This document shows, piece by piece, positions 25,801-38,877 of a stretch of DNA of 64,000 nt (within the stretch, counting starts at the first letter, position 1; each line of letters begins with the position of its first letter). The notes under the pieces are model-generated. The model worked only from the letters and a program-made list of their open reading frames with translations, was not told the DNA's origin and searched no databases. This DNA comes from Hanleya hanleyi (taxonomy: Eukaryota; Mollusca; Polyplacophora; Lepidopleurida; Hanleyidae). A program made the translations under genes and the position numbers. The stretch covers positions 1 to 64,000 of the forward strand of contig JAVTVY010017189.1 of assembly GCA_036873755.1 (NCBI GenBank), written 5' to 3'.

Positions 25801-28800
25801 TTACTGATGGCTAGGGCTGAACTATCTGCATACATGTAGTTGTCTCCCTTTACCTCACACAGAAGCAAAGCTGTAACTATGCTCATGAGCCAGCCTACAA
25901 AGCACCGGGTGGAATTCACTATCAGTGGCCCAGTGGATGAGATTGAAGAAGGAACCAAAGAAATACAGTCACTGGAGAAGAAACTGAAGGAGTTTGATGT
26001 TGACATACCTCGTAGACTCGCCCATTCAGGTAAATACAGTCACTGGTGAACATATTGAAGGAGTTCGACGTTGACATGCCCCTTCGACTCGGCCATTCAG
26101 GCAAAATACAATCACTGGTGAACAAACTGAAGGAATTTGACGTTGACACACCCCTTTAACTCTGCCATTCAGGTAAATACAGTCACTGGTGAACAAATTG
26201 AAGGATTTTGACGTTGAAATACCCCATATACTCGGCCATTCAGGTAAATACAGTCACTGGTGATCAAACTGAAGGAATTTGACGTTGAAATAGCCCATAT
26301 ACTCGGCCATTCAGGTAAATACAGTCACTGGTGATCAAACTGAAGGAATTTGACGTTGAAATACCCCATATACTCGGCCATTCAGGTAAATACAGTCACT
26401 GGTGATCAACCTGAAGGAATTTGACGTTGAAATACCCCATATACTCGGCCATTCAGGTAAATACAGTCACTGGTGATCAAACTGAAGGAGTTTGATATTG
26501 ACATTCGTCATAAGGCCATACAAACCTAATTAATGTGTCCCTCCGAAGCTCATATTTTCAAAAGGATGTGTGCAGGCATTTTTTATATTATTATTCATTT
26601 TAAAAATTTTCATTTACCAGGTGAATTTTTATTTTGTAATATTTGCTTTGAAACCAAGGTAGCATTCCAAAACTAACATTATAATTCCACACAGATTTCA
26701 CCCACGGAAGCCTGTAGGGATCCAGTTTATTTTTCCCAAAGAAAGCAAAGTTTGATCATTTGCTAGGTTTCGATTTCTGGCCCATTTGTATCCTCAACAC
26801 ATTCAGCAACATATTACTCTTATGGTCCACTCTTTTAAAATACGTATGAAGATTTCCTTTTCATTGACTTGAGAACGATACTAGTACCTGTATCGAAACG
26901 TCATCCTGAATAAACTAGAAGTTGTTATCCATAAGCAATTTGTTTATTTACGTATGAAGAGGCAATTCTCTTCAACCATGCATGTGGATACCAACATAAA
27001 TTGCGACAATGAAAACGAAAGGAAATCTCGAAAAAATGTAGCATCAAATTCATGAATTGATATGAAAACCATAACTGTACATGGAAGTGGACTTGTAGAG
27101 AGAGAGAGAAAGAGATAATTCAAGTTTAACGTCGCATTCAGCAATATTTCAGCTATATAGCAACGAGACTATAATAGTCTCGTAGATAATAGTCTAGAAA
27201 AATATGCTCGTTACTCCAATAGAAGATATAAGCACATGTAATTCTTAGATATTTACAAATTGGTGCCCATGCAATCTACTTTACAAATTGACAATGAACA
27301 ATTCCTTTCAGGAAACTGCGGGTTCATATTTGTAAGGTAGCAATTCCTTTCTCCCCTTTGATTTTACATTTCCTAGTTGACAGGGAGGTAACTTTGTATA
27401 AACCATGTGCTAATTGAGCAAATTAGATGGAACGGGTTTGTGCATACATGGAAGTCGCTTACTGTCAAAATGTTAAGTTGCCAAATTCTTCTTAACAGAG
27501 GCAGGAAAAATAGTTGTTTTTGTATTTAATTAGAGAGATGAATTATTAAAGATATTACTGTAATAGTGGCTGCTAAACACATGGTGATTTTAGCTTCACA
27601 GGACTGACCAGTAGCAACTATTTTGCAAAATTAATTCTGGTTTCATTTGTACTTGTAGGTTTCATTTTAAAAGAAGAAATTAACACATCAAATTAATAAA
27701 TAAAAATGATAATGCGGCCGCAATAATTTTATTTTTTTTGAAAATATGAATAAAATGGGTCTATGGGTAAGGAAAATGTCCATGTGCAAACCTGAGAAAC
27801 AAAGACATTACCTTTGTATAGCCTAAACTGCCCATTCAGGGACAATCATTGAAGAACACACTGAAGAACTTTGACATTGACATAACAATTGGTATAATGA
27901 AACCAATTCTTAGTAAACACTGAAATTGGTATAAAAAAAATAAAACCAAATTTTAACACACACTAAAATTGGTATACTGAAACCAATTTTTGGCATACGC
28001 TGAAATTGGTATATTGAAACTTTGATTTTGGAAAACTGATTGCAGACTTTCTAAACAAAGTGGTGTTCTGATCCATTAAGCCCATGTCTCAATGTTATTA
28101 ACTGTTGCTTTCAGCCCCATGGTGCACATTCACAACAAGCCCAAAGTTTGCAGACTGGATAGATTCTTTAGAGAAGAAACATCAGTGTTGTATACAGCCC
28201 AATCTGTCCAGGTAAAGTAATGACAGGATCACTGTTTTGTGAATGTAAGAAAATCTGTCTCAAAAATATCTCTGAATATTTCTTGACATTTCAAACATTG
28301 GCATTCAGACTCTCGGCACAGGAGTGAAGCACAGCCAGTTTATATAAATACTGAAGTAAATGAAGGCAGCTACTGGCATAGTGGATTTACCATTCATGAT
28401 TTCTTCTCTCAGTCATTGAAGATCTGAAGAAAGAATAATTTAAGTATGAAATATTGGGACATTGATCGAAGTAAGACCTTGAACTTCATTATTTTATTAT
28501 AATCCTCTCTGAGAAAGTTTTGTGAAAATTGTGCCTAAAAGCTCCTGGAAAAGTAAAATTATATATTGACAAGGGAAACCCCTAGAATTCCATTTGAATG
28601 TAACTGTATGAACCATGTATTAGTCAGGGTTCATATGCCTCCTGGAAAGTCCTCAAAACTCCTGGAATTAAATTTCTAACCTGGAAAGTCCTGGAAAATG
28701 CTTAAAAATGAAGTTGGAATCTTCTGGAAGAACTACATTTTCCTCTTCTGAGAGAACCAGTGATCTGATGCCATGCATTGCTATGCAAACATTTGTTGCT

Positions 28801-31800
28801 AAACTTCTTTAATTCGTTCATCTTTGTTGCGAGTTATTGTACTAAAGACTTCTGGAAAATTAAAATTATTGACCTGAAAAGTCCTGGAAAACTCCTGGAT
28901 TTTATTCCTTCCGTAAGTGTATGAATCCTGATTAGTACATGTAGACAAGTATTCAGCCCAATCTGTCCATTATATGAGGGCTTGTGAATATAAGAAAGTC
29001 TCTCTGTTAGGTCGACATATTTACAAATTCAAATGGTGAAATGTAATAAATGTAGTTTAAATTATTTTATTTTATGCTTGTGTGATGATCTTAAAGGTTC
29101 TACCAATTACCCCCTGCACACTTTACGTAGAAGCTATGTGGAGAATAAGTTCATATTTTTTTCTATGAAAAATGTTTTTAATGCAATAAAACAGATATGG
29201 TGAAAAACGTATGGAAGCCATAACCTCTGACCGATGACGTCAGAGTCGGATTATGATCACGTCCTATAATATCCACTAGTTGGTTATGTCTAATGTCCTA
29301 TGTTGACGTACATTGCACAACAATCGGGAATAATGACATCATCATGACGTCAACAAAAGCATTAAGTTTTAGCTTTGTCACGTTGTTGGTAATACAATGG
29401 CAATGTTGCCTAGAACATTCGCTACTATTGCTCACTACGAATGATCGTAATCAGACTCCTACGTCATGGGTCAGCAGGTCACGACCTTCGCCGTTTCAAA
29501 ACAGGTGTGGTAATGGAGGATTTCAAGTTTGTTTTTTGTATGTATGGGATGTGGTGACCATGTGGTTCAACACCGCGACCCTTCAGTCTATTCTGAACAC
29601 AAAGCAGTTGATGCCAATATCCTGGGGAATTGTACATCTGTGGATACATGGAGCATCTCCATGTCATAATAGACTGGAGAGAGGTGGGTGGGGGTGAAGA
29701 GGGGCAGGGGGTGGTTGGTGGGATCTGGGCACCAATCCTCTCTAAATTGTTGCCCCAAGTTGTGAGGTTGGGTGGTTTGTTGGGCAACACATTCATGACA
29801 GTATGCATCAAACGGATCAATTCACAGGAAAACTCTGAAGAAGCCATCACCAAAGAAACCTAACAAGACTAAACCAGCTAAGACCGGCAGACTTAACAAG
29901 AAAATGTCTTACAGCACAGATGCCCTTGACGCTGGTCGACGATCAACATTTATGTCAGAGGAAGCGACTCCTCAATCAAGTGGTCCAAGCAGTGTGAAGT
30001 TTGGAAACACAACTGTAACAGTGAAGACAGGGGACATCACAAAGGAAAAGGTAAAGTAATATCACCTATCATTAATACAATGATATTGTTTAATTGAAGG
30101 ACTGGCCTAATTCTGGCAGATTGTGCTACATGTGGTCAGCCTATCATACAATCATAATGGATTATAAATTCATGTCCTGCAACCTTTCACTTTATCTTGA
30201 TCTTGGATAAATATAAGTCAAGAGTAATGCGAAAAATATCCTTATCATGTGATTTGTATATGCCTGTCATTATTGAATTGAATTGAATTGAAACTTTACT
30301 CACCAGATTTAATAATATATGCAAATAAGTGACAGTAGATAGCTAGACTGGCGGGAATAAAACCCTAGCGGGTTTGTTGTATCCCATAAAACAATAATAT
30401 TGAAACCATATTAACAATCATACCAGGTCATGTAATGCAATAGCCAATCCCATCCATCCATCTGTTTACATTTGTTGTCCATACATTATCTTCAGCTCTA
30501 GGTTATGGATTGGTACCAAACTACATGTATGAGTATGCTTCAACCATGGGGCAGAGATAACATCTATTAATGTTGAGGTCAAAATGTCAAAGTTACTGTG
30601 TGTGGACCAAATTCAGCAGGCATGGGAATTTTCCTCCAATTGACCGATTTCAGACTTTTTTATCAAAATTTTGTGAAATAAAAACTTGTCATTTTATTTT
30701 AAATATTCAATACAGCCATATTCCTGGTAGTGTACAGAATTGTTCAGACATTACAATTCCCATGCCTGAATCAGGAAATTATTGAAATTTGCTATGTCCA
30801 TGGATGCTTTATGATAAACTCCAGTTGAGGGGTGTGGGTTGTGATGAAATTGAATATAACCATATTCATTTGGAGGTCAAAATGTCAACGGTCAAGGTAA
30901 CTGTGACCCAGATATCAAAAAACCATTGAAAATTCTTTGGCATTCATGTGGCATAACTCGGAGATACGCTCAGGAATGCAATTGAGATAAATATTCTTGT
31001 AAATTTAAGGCCTATTGATTTTGATATCTATTCGTCCATCCATATGTCGGTTTCTTAACTTTCGATGTCTGCTATATCTTTATGAATTGATATCAACCTG
31101 CTCTATTGGGCAAGGAAGAACCCTTAAGTTTTGAGGTCAAAGGTCAAAGTCACTGTGGCAGAAACAACCAGGAAATAGTTGAAAATATTCACGGTTTAAT
31201 GAGGTTTTGGTCCTCGTGCGGTGTGGTTAGAAGTGCGATAATAAAATATCACACAAGAAATTGTTCAGTTAGACCAGATGTTTTATATTCCGGATTAGTG
31301 GATCCGCCGACGTGAGATTTTCTGATTTAAAAAAAAAAAAAAAAACACTTTTGGGATTATTTTTTCCCTGCCGACGAGCAAAATCAGCTTCATCACATTA
31401 TAAAATTTAAGATGTGTTCTTCTTCTTTTTATGATTCCCCCCTGACATGTCTCAAATAGAGTTTAAATAATTAAAACTGTTTTTGAAAACAGCAAAACTT
31501 CATTCCCTGCGACCACGAATGCAGGAAATACCATGATCGCTCGATCAGCAGAATCGAAAGTCGGACTTCACAAGATGGCCAACTCTCGACTGTGGTCAAT
31601 TCTGCTTTGCCGATTTCGGTATTAACTGGACAATTCCGGAGTAGTTACATCAATGATTGGCTTTGATCAACACTCTCTGTTCATCAGTCGATGACGAGGG
31701 CATCAGAATGGCCTAACATGTTAACAGTCCTGATGGACATGTCCTCGAAACGGAACAAACTGCCACCAGAGAGATATTGTAAATATAGCTCATTGTGTCA

Positions 31801-34800
31801 GAAATTGGGGTCCCCATAATGTACGGTAATGTTTATCGACGATTGCAGAAAGTTTGAATGGCTATATCCTGGCTATATAATATACAATAGCTTGAATTAC
31901 CCACCATTCTCATGTAGCTAGAACGCCTGAACAGCCTATGTTAATGGAAAATTAATAGAAAGTAAACGACAGCAGGAAATTACTCGATCTAGTTGGGTTG
32001 GAGATCCTTCAATCAGTCTATTATAGCTCAATCAGGCTATATCTGTTGGAACAACAATTGTGATATTTTCATATCAACATAATTCCTTGTCCAATTTTTT
32101 TTCCCCTCCGACGTTGTAGCTCTTGAAAATAAAAAATACAATTTATGTCTAAAATCTGCACCTGCTATAGTTTGCCCTAATCCTCCTTTGAGATTCTGCT
32201 GTAGATTAAAAAATTCTCACCCTCTGGAGCCTCAGCCAATAGGTTACACTGCGCCTGCGCCCAAAACACACTCACCCAAATCACTTTTCTTCCTACAGCA
32301 CAGCGTGCTGACGTGTTAGAGAAAAGCTCTGCTAAGAAATAGATTTGGTTTGTTTTTTTTCACCTACCTTGTTAGGGAAAATCAGTCTAGCTCTAGTATA
32401 CAACATTGTAAAACAATGTCTAAAACAACTAGGAATACTAAGCGCTGCACATCTTGCAGACAAACTTGGTCAAGTTTGGATTTAGAGTCTCTTTGTTTTT
32501 CCTGTAAGACGCATATTTGTTATAGGAAAAATATGTGCCTTGATTGTATTGCTTGGCCCGACCAAGCCTGGTACGACTATGCACAGGCCAGATGGAGTTA
32601 CTTACTGCAGGCCGCAGTAGACGAGGAATTGGCGCCCAGCGACAGGCAACAAGCCGAAATTTACCTCAAAGTGGATATAAATATAAATGAAGACATGCCA
32701 GATTCTTCGTCGCCATTATCACCTGTAATTCCACCAAGCGGCACTGTATGTGTTGGAAACCTACCTGGCCAGCTGTTATCGGGTATACCAGTTACACAAT
32801 CAGTCCCCACTGCTTTACATACAACAAAAGCAGTGCGAAACAAAGGGAAGAGAACAAAAGGGAAGAGAAAGACCACTGAGCCAAACCTGCCTTTTGTTTG
32901 CGAAGAACAACAGCCTACTGTGTCTTCTATTATTGTGGACACCGCGACCCCTTCCAATACAGCAACTACTGGATTATTATCCACCGGGACTCGTGTAATT
33001 TCCCCACGTCGGTCGAATCAAAAAACATCTCGACGCTCCCGTAATTCCCATCACCGATCTCGTTCTTCCCGACGCCGATCTCGATCCCCTTCACGTCGAC
33101 GTCATCGAGATTATCATTCATCACGTTCGCCTTTACGTGATGATAGGTATCAACGTTCCCGTTCACCACCCCGTCTAAGTCTACACCGGTCTCGTGAACC
33201 ACAGCGCACCATGCCTACTCAGCCACGTCGTCTTCACACACCAGTACACCGTGATCCAGGTTTGACTCAACGATCTCGTTCTCCACATTGTCAGACTCGA
33301 TCACCTGCACGTCGACATAGAAATTCATGATGTTCTCCGTCACCTTTACGCCGTCGATCCAACTCTTCTCGTCGACATCGGGGTTCACGACGTTCGCCAT
33401 CATCTTCACATCGTCATTCCATTTCTTCACGACGACGATCTCGATCATCACGTCGTCATGCGTCCACGCATGGGTCTTCAGCTGCGAACAACGCTGATCG
33501 ACCATGCCACCCACTTGATAGATTGTTGGCTACCAACTCTTCTACACTGCGAGATTTTCGTTATACATCTCCTGATCGCCGATCTTCATCGACATCCTCA
33601 TCTCATATACAGAAATCAATACCAAAGGAGGGAGATTTACCATTTACGGACAAGATGGCGGCCCTGATGGCCCTTGTTCCCGAGATGCCGGAGCCTACTA
33701 TTTCCTCTTCAGCGTCTATGACTAGACGTGAACCGGTGTCTATGGCGTCCATCGTCGTTCCGGCTTTACCAGTAGTAGCAAAAGCTCCCACTTCATGTGC
33801 GCCATCTCCAGCATGGGCCCCCACAATGGTTAACCTCAACAATCAACTTCAAGAACAGGATAAGTTGCAGAAACCCAAGTTTTCCTTCTATAGGATGCAC
33901 GACGGCGTACTTCCAGACAAACCCCCCATGTTGGATTTGAACTTGGACCAAATCGTGAAAACTACAAAAACTACCACCTCACTTAACGCCAAGGAAGTGG
34001 AACGTTTACCAAATCGTGAAAACTACAAAAACTACCACCTCACTTAACGCCAAGGAAGTGGAACGTTTTCAAGAAATGTTCATCACCATTCAACGGATTA
34101 CATCTTATACTGATTGGTTCCTGTCCGCTGCATCTCGTCTAGTATTTGACCCGTCGATTCGTCAACCGGAGGGTGATATTCTCCTATCTCCCGATCATCA
34201 AGCCTACCTACGGGGATGTTTTTATACACTGAACAAGACTAATTGCCATGTGATCCAGGCTTCCGCCCTCTCATATGCTGACCTTCTTCAATCTCAGCGC
34301 AAGGCAATCTTACGTAATACTAAAGCCGAAGTTCCAGTATCTGCTCAAAACACCTTGATCCGTCAGCCGTTTAATTCCAAGTTTGTGTTCAACAACGCAA
34401 TTCAGTCTATCATGCCTGAGGTTCGGGAAGAGAGAACATCTAGACTTTTGGCCGCTGCTTCTCGTCGCTCAGCTCCTACTGCATCTAATCAGAGGAATCT
34501 AGGTGCAGCTCAGAAGACAACTTCACGGGAGACTACTTCAGATAATTTTTGTCCCTTTGCCAAACCTTCAGCTACCCGTGGATGTCGACGCGGAGCTTCC
34601 AGAGGTAGAGACAGAGGCAGAGGTGCCTCCAACAAGTGACAGTACTCATTCCTTTCGTCTGCCCGTCTTCCGTCATTTCACTCATCCTGTCGTCGGTCGT
34701 CTGCAGCATTTCTGGAAAAAGTGGCAGCTCATTACAGACGATGTATGGATTCTAAGGACATTAAGAGAGGGATTTCGCTTCACCTTCCAGGACCATCCCG

Positions 34801-37800
34801 TGCTCATATCCCGTCCTCGTCCATCACTGCTACCAGTTCCTTCAGGACACGTTCAGACACTTCTCTCATCCATCACCACTCTCATCACAAAAGGTGCAGT
34901 CAGAGAGTTACCTCAGGCCGAGAACACAGTCGGGTTCTACAGCCGTGTTTTCCTGGTTCCGAAAAAGAATTCCGACCAGATGCGTATGATTATCGACCTG
35001 AGATGTCTCAACAAGCTGTACCTGTCACCACCTCCGCATTTCAAGATGACGTCGATTACATCGATCCGGGCCCGTCTACATCACAGGGATTGGCTGGCCT
35101 CCATCGATCTACAAGACGCTTATCTGCACATACCCATTCATCCTCGACACCGTCGATACCTACGCTTCACCGTCGCCGGTCGTCGTTTCGAGTGGCAGGT
35201 GCTCCCGTTTGGAGTCAACATCGCACCATGGCTTTTCACCCACATCACAGCACCAGCCATAGCGTTCCTGCATTTACGGGGCATTCACATAGAAGTTTAC
35301 ATAGACGACATTTTCATCTGGGCTCAGGACAGGTCTCTACTCAACGCTCAGATACGATTCGTTCTACTCATCCTTCAACATCTCGGCTTCATTCCTCATC
35401 CTCAGAAGTCAGAGTTGGAACCGGCTCAATGCCGTCAGTTCATCGGGGCAGTATTCGACACACTTCAACAGTTGGCACGACCCCCGGAAGACTGTTGGAC
35501 CAACATTCAGTCGATGGTTCGAGTATTCTTGACCTCACCCGCACAGCCCCTCAAGTCATGGCAGCGACTGGTAGGTCTGTTCACATCCGCTCAAGACCTC
35601 ACTCACTATGGCCGTCTCCAAGTTCGTCCTCTGCAATACCACTTGCATCAGTATCTTCAAACATCACATCTCAAACCACTAGTTCCGGTGTTGACGTCAC
35701 TACACCCACATCTGGTTTGGTGGCAATCCCGTTAAATGTCATGCGGGGAGTACCGTTTGTACCACCAGTTCCTCGATACCATCTCTACACCGATGCATCC
35801 GAGACAGGTTGGGGAGCTCATCTAGATGATCTAGAGATGTCCGGCAGATGGTCAACAGCGGATGCCAAACTTCATATCAACCTCTTGGAAATGAAAGCTG
35901 TCATCTGTGCAGTCCAGCAGTGGAGTCCTCTACTGGAGAATTTGTCTCTTCTCATCGCAACAGACAATTCAACTGTCATTGCTTATATCAACAAGATGGG
36001 TACCACCGGATCCTACCCAACATTCTGTATGGTTTGGACCCTCTACGACTGGGCGATGCAACATCACTGCCACATACGTGCTCGTCATGTTCCAGGCCGG
36101 CTCAATGTATTAGCAGATCGCCTATCTCGTCCCGACACGGTACTACAGACGGAATGGCAACTGCACCCAGAGATCTTCCAACATATCATCAACATCTGGG
36201 AGAACCCTCTGATCGACCTATTTGCGACAAGGAACAATGCACAGCTTCCCCTTTTCGTCAGCCTGGTTCTGGACCCTCGAGCATACGCCATCGATGCCCT
36301 ATCGATCAACTGGAACAACTTCCTTGCATATGCCTACCCACCCATTGCCTTACTGCAGGAAGTACTTCAGAAGATTGTTCAACACGACTGCATCATTCTT
36401 CTCTTCGTTCCGTGGTGGCCCTCGTCGACCGTGGTTTCCGGCTCTGATTCCTCTTCTCACCGCCCCTCAACGTCGCCTACCAGTATGGGCCAACCTGTTA
36501 AGCCAACCCGGCGGGATACTCCATCACAACCCTCAGTGGCTCAACCTACACGTCTGCAGATTATCCAGAATAACCTCACAGAGCAAGGATTTTCAGCAGA
36601 AGTTGCAGAGACAATGGTTTCATCTAACCGACCGTCCACATCACACCTTTAGGCACCGTTTCGAATTATCGTTTGCGAATGAATCGTTTATTTCGTCAAA
36701 TTTTCTCGAAGTCGCGATTTTCCAAGGCGCGAGGGAATGGTTTTTTTTCTTCAAAATAAACGATTCATTCGCGATCGCTGCTCGAATGGTTTTTGTCTGG
36801 ATCGCCACCGCGTAGCGGTGTCGACCAGACTATGCTGCCACTCACGAAATTTATGCAAATGTGTACGTGCACTATAATGCGGTGACCCTGGGTTAACCTG
36901 TATCACTCCGCCAGTGATTTTCACTGTGTTGAGTCTTATATCAGGGTATTAACCAGAAAATGAAGAAAAAAACAGTCGTAATCGTTTCATGTGAACTAGA
37001 AATAAAACGAAATCTGAATTTGAGTGTATTTCATATTCATTTCTTCGCCCAGGGATTGCTTAAATCCGTGGACTATTTTTTTGTTCTTTGGTTCCGGGCG
37101 ATCGGCTCAAACCCGGTTCTCAGCGCCCACCAGGCGATAACTCATGCCAGCACTGTGCTGTCACCGTAGACTGTTGTAAATGTAAATTGATGACCTGGTA
37201 ATATGGTAAGCTGCCCACCTCGTGTTTGCAGGCTGTGCGCTTTTTGCATCTGTCTGAGTTTGCGGTAAGTCAGATTACTTATAATATATATGCCTGGTGT
37301 TTATAGTTCGTAATTTGTTTGTTGACAACGATAGCGTTGGAGAGACAATTTGTGTGAAAATCCCTGTTAATGTTGCTGTACGATCATACGTTGCAAATCT
37401 TGTTCCTTGGTCCGACTGTCGCACTTGACAGGTTCAGGTTCTGGGATTATGAAGACACCAGTTTTTATGTATTTTATGTATTATGTACTCTGCTCTCCGA
37501 ATATAATTTACTTTCAAAAAGTTTGAACAACAGCAAAACTTTTCGAAAGTGGAAACAACAGAATTTGTCAGGTACCGCTTTCGAAAAGTTTTGTTGTTGG
37601 TGGTGTTCAAACTTTTTCAAACTAAATTATATACGCAATGATCGTACAGCAACAACAACAGGAATTTTCGCACGTTGTCAACAAACAAATTTACTATAAA
37701 CACCATGCAGGCATATATAAGTAATGGGGACTTAACAAACTCATGCAGCTCTTGCAAATATCTGTGCTACACAAATAAAAACACATTAATAAAACTATCC

Positions 37801-38843
37801 AGTCTCCTCGCATATTTGTCGCTTTGTCACAATAAAATTGCATGAATTATGAAAATCTGCTCGCAAAAACTGGTAGAAGACATTGACGCAGACGATCCAC
37901 TTTTAACCATATTACTGTAGATAGTTTCTTGCTACCATGAAGACCTAGCATATTTCTAAATGAACCGCCTTCACTTCCTTGAAGACTAAACTGTGTTCCA
38001 GTTGTGATTTCCCAAACAGACTCGTCCACAAATTGGAGAAAATCTCCACATTTATCCATACATCTGCTATCGACTGAAACATGCCAGCTGAAACGTTTTG
38101 AAACTTTAAATCCATTATTGGCGATCCAGACATCAGTACTTTGAGTACTTTCATTTTTTCTGCTGGCAATCGTTTTTCAATCGAGAAAATTTTCTCGAAT
38201 AAAAAGCGATATCGCGATTGAATGGTTTTTTAATCGAGAAAATATAAGCGATTGAAAAAAAACGATTGAGGATTATAGCCGAAAGTAGTACGGCAAGGTT
38301 CAGCCTGACTGACCCGCATACACGTTCGAGTTTATATATCATAAACACTTCAGTCAAACTATAAGTTCTATCATTTTTCTTCTTCTTTTTCCATTCTTCT
38401 TTGCCTTGTGTTAAACTATAGCGTGTTTCAGTTCAGTTGACGGTTATATAGATACGATGGGGACATTGAAAGAAATTGAAAAAAATATATACATATATAC
38501 ATAGGAATAATGGTGAACGATATATACATATAATTATAACTTCATATTTACATATATTGTTTACGGGACACAGGCCCGGATATAGTCAGATTGAGTCATT
38601 TGTACTTGCAATTTCGTCTATTATTTTGAGTATTTCTGTGTTTTAAAGCTGGTATTGTTTCAGATTTCTTGTGTAGTATTTTTCGTGAACGTTTTTGGCA
38701 TCTGTGCGTGCTGAAATTTTGAGTTCATAATGTTTGTACCTGTTTTAACGCATTAGTTTACCGAGTTTTTGAATTGAATACTTAGAATTTTGTTTGATCG
38801 TCGCTATATAGCTGAAATATTGCTGAATGCGACGTTAAACCTT

Positions 38844-38877
<34 letters not shown>

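Larger units (their letters stand above)
26516..28114 (+). other. Rest of intron 6
   Basis: AT-rich. Contains an ISRE-like motif (27011), a (GA)n and SINE-like tail (27099-27175) and a short tandem repeat (27887-28021). No other recognisable content. Confidence 0.6.
28212..29827 (+). other. Intron 7
   Basis: Contains a 306-bp hAT-like MITE (28625-28930) and four CRE/ATF-like words between 29235 and 29466. A 134-codon frame at 29293-29697 has no recognisable domain and overlaps a minus-strand frame; I do not treat it as a gene. Confidence 0.6.
30051..32140 (+). other. Intron 8, left part
   Basis: Holds an (ATTGA)n-tailed LINE fragment and a degenerate array (annotated separately). From about 31.2 to 32.14 kb it is AT-rich with an A-run at 31328 and no recognised feature. 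Confidence 0.6.

Noticed and set aside
29293..29853. 134- and 124-codon frames on opposite strands
   Set aside because: They overlap each other, show no domain or splice support, and lie in intron 7.
34721..35735. First half of the 643-codon frame
   Set aside because: Shadow of the RT frame; only the part after about 35735 (RNase H) is real in this frame.
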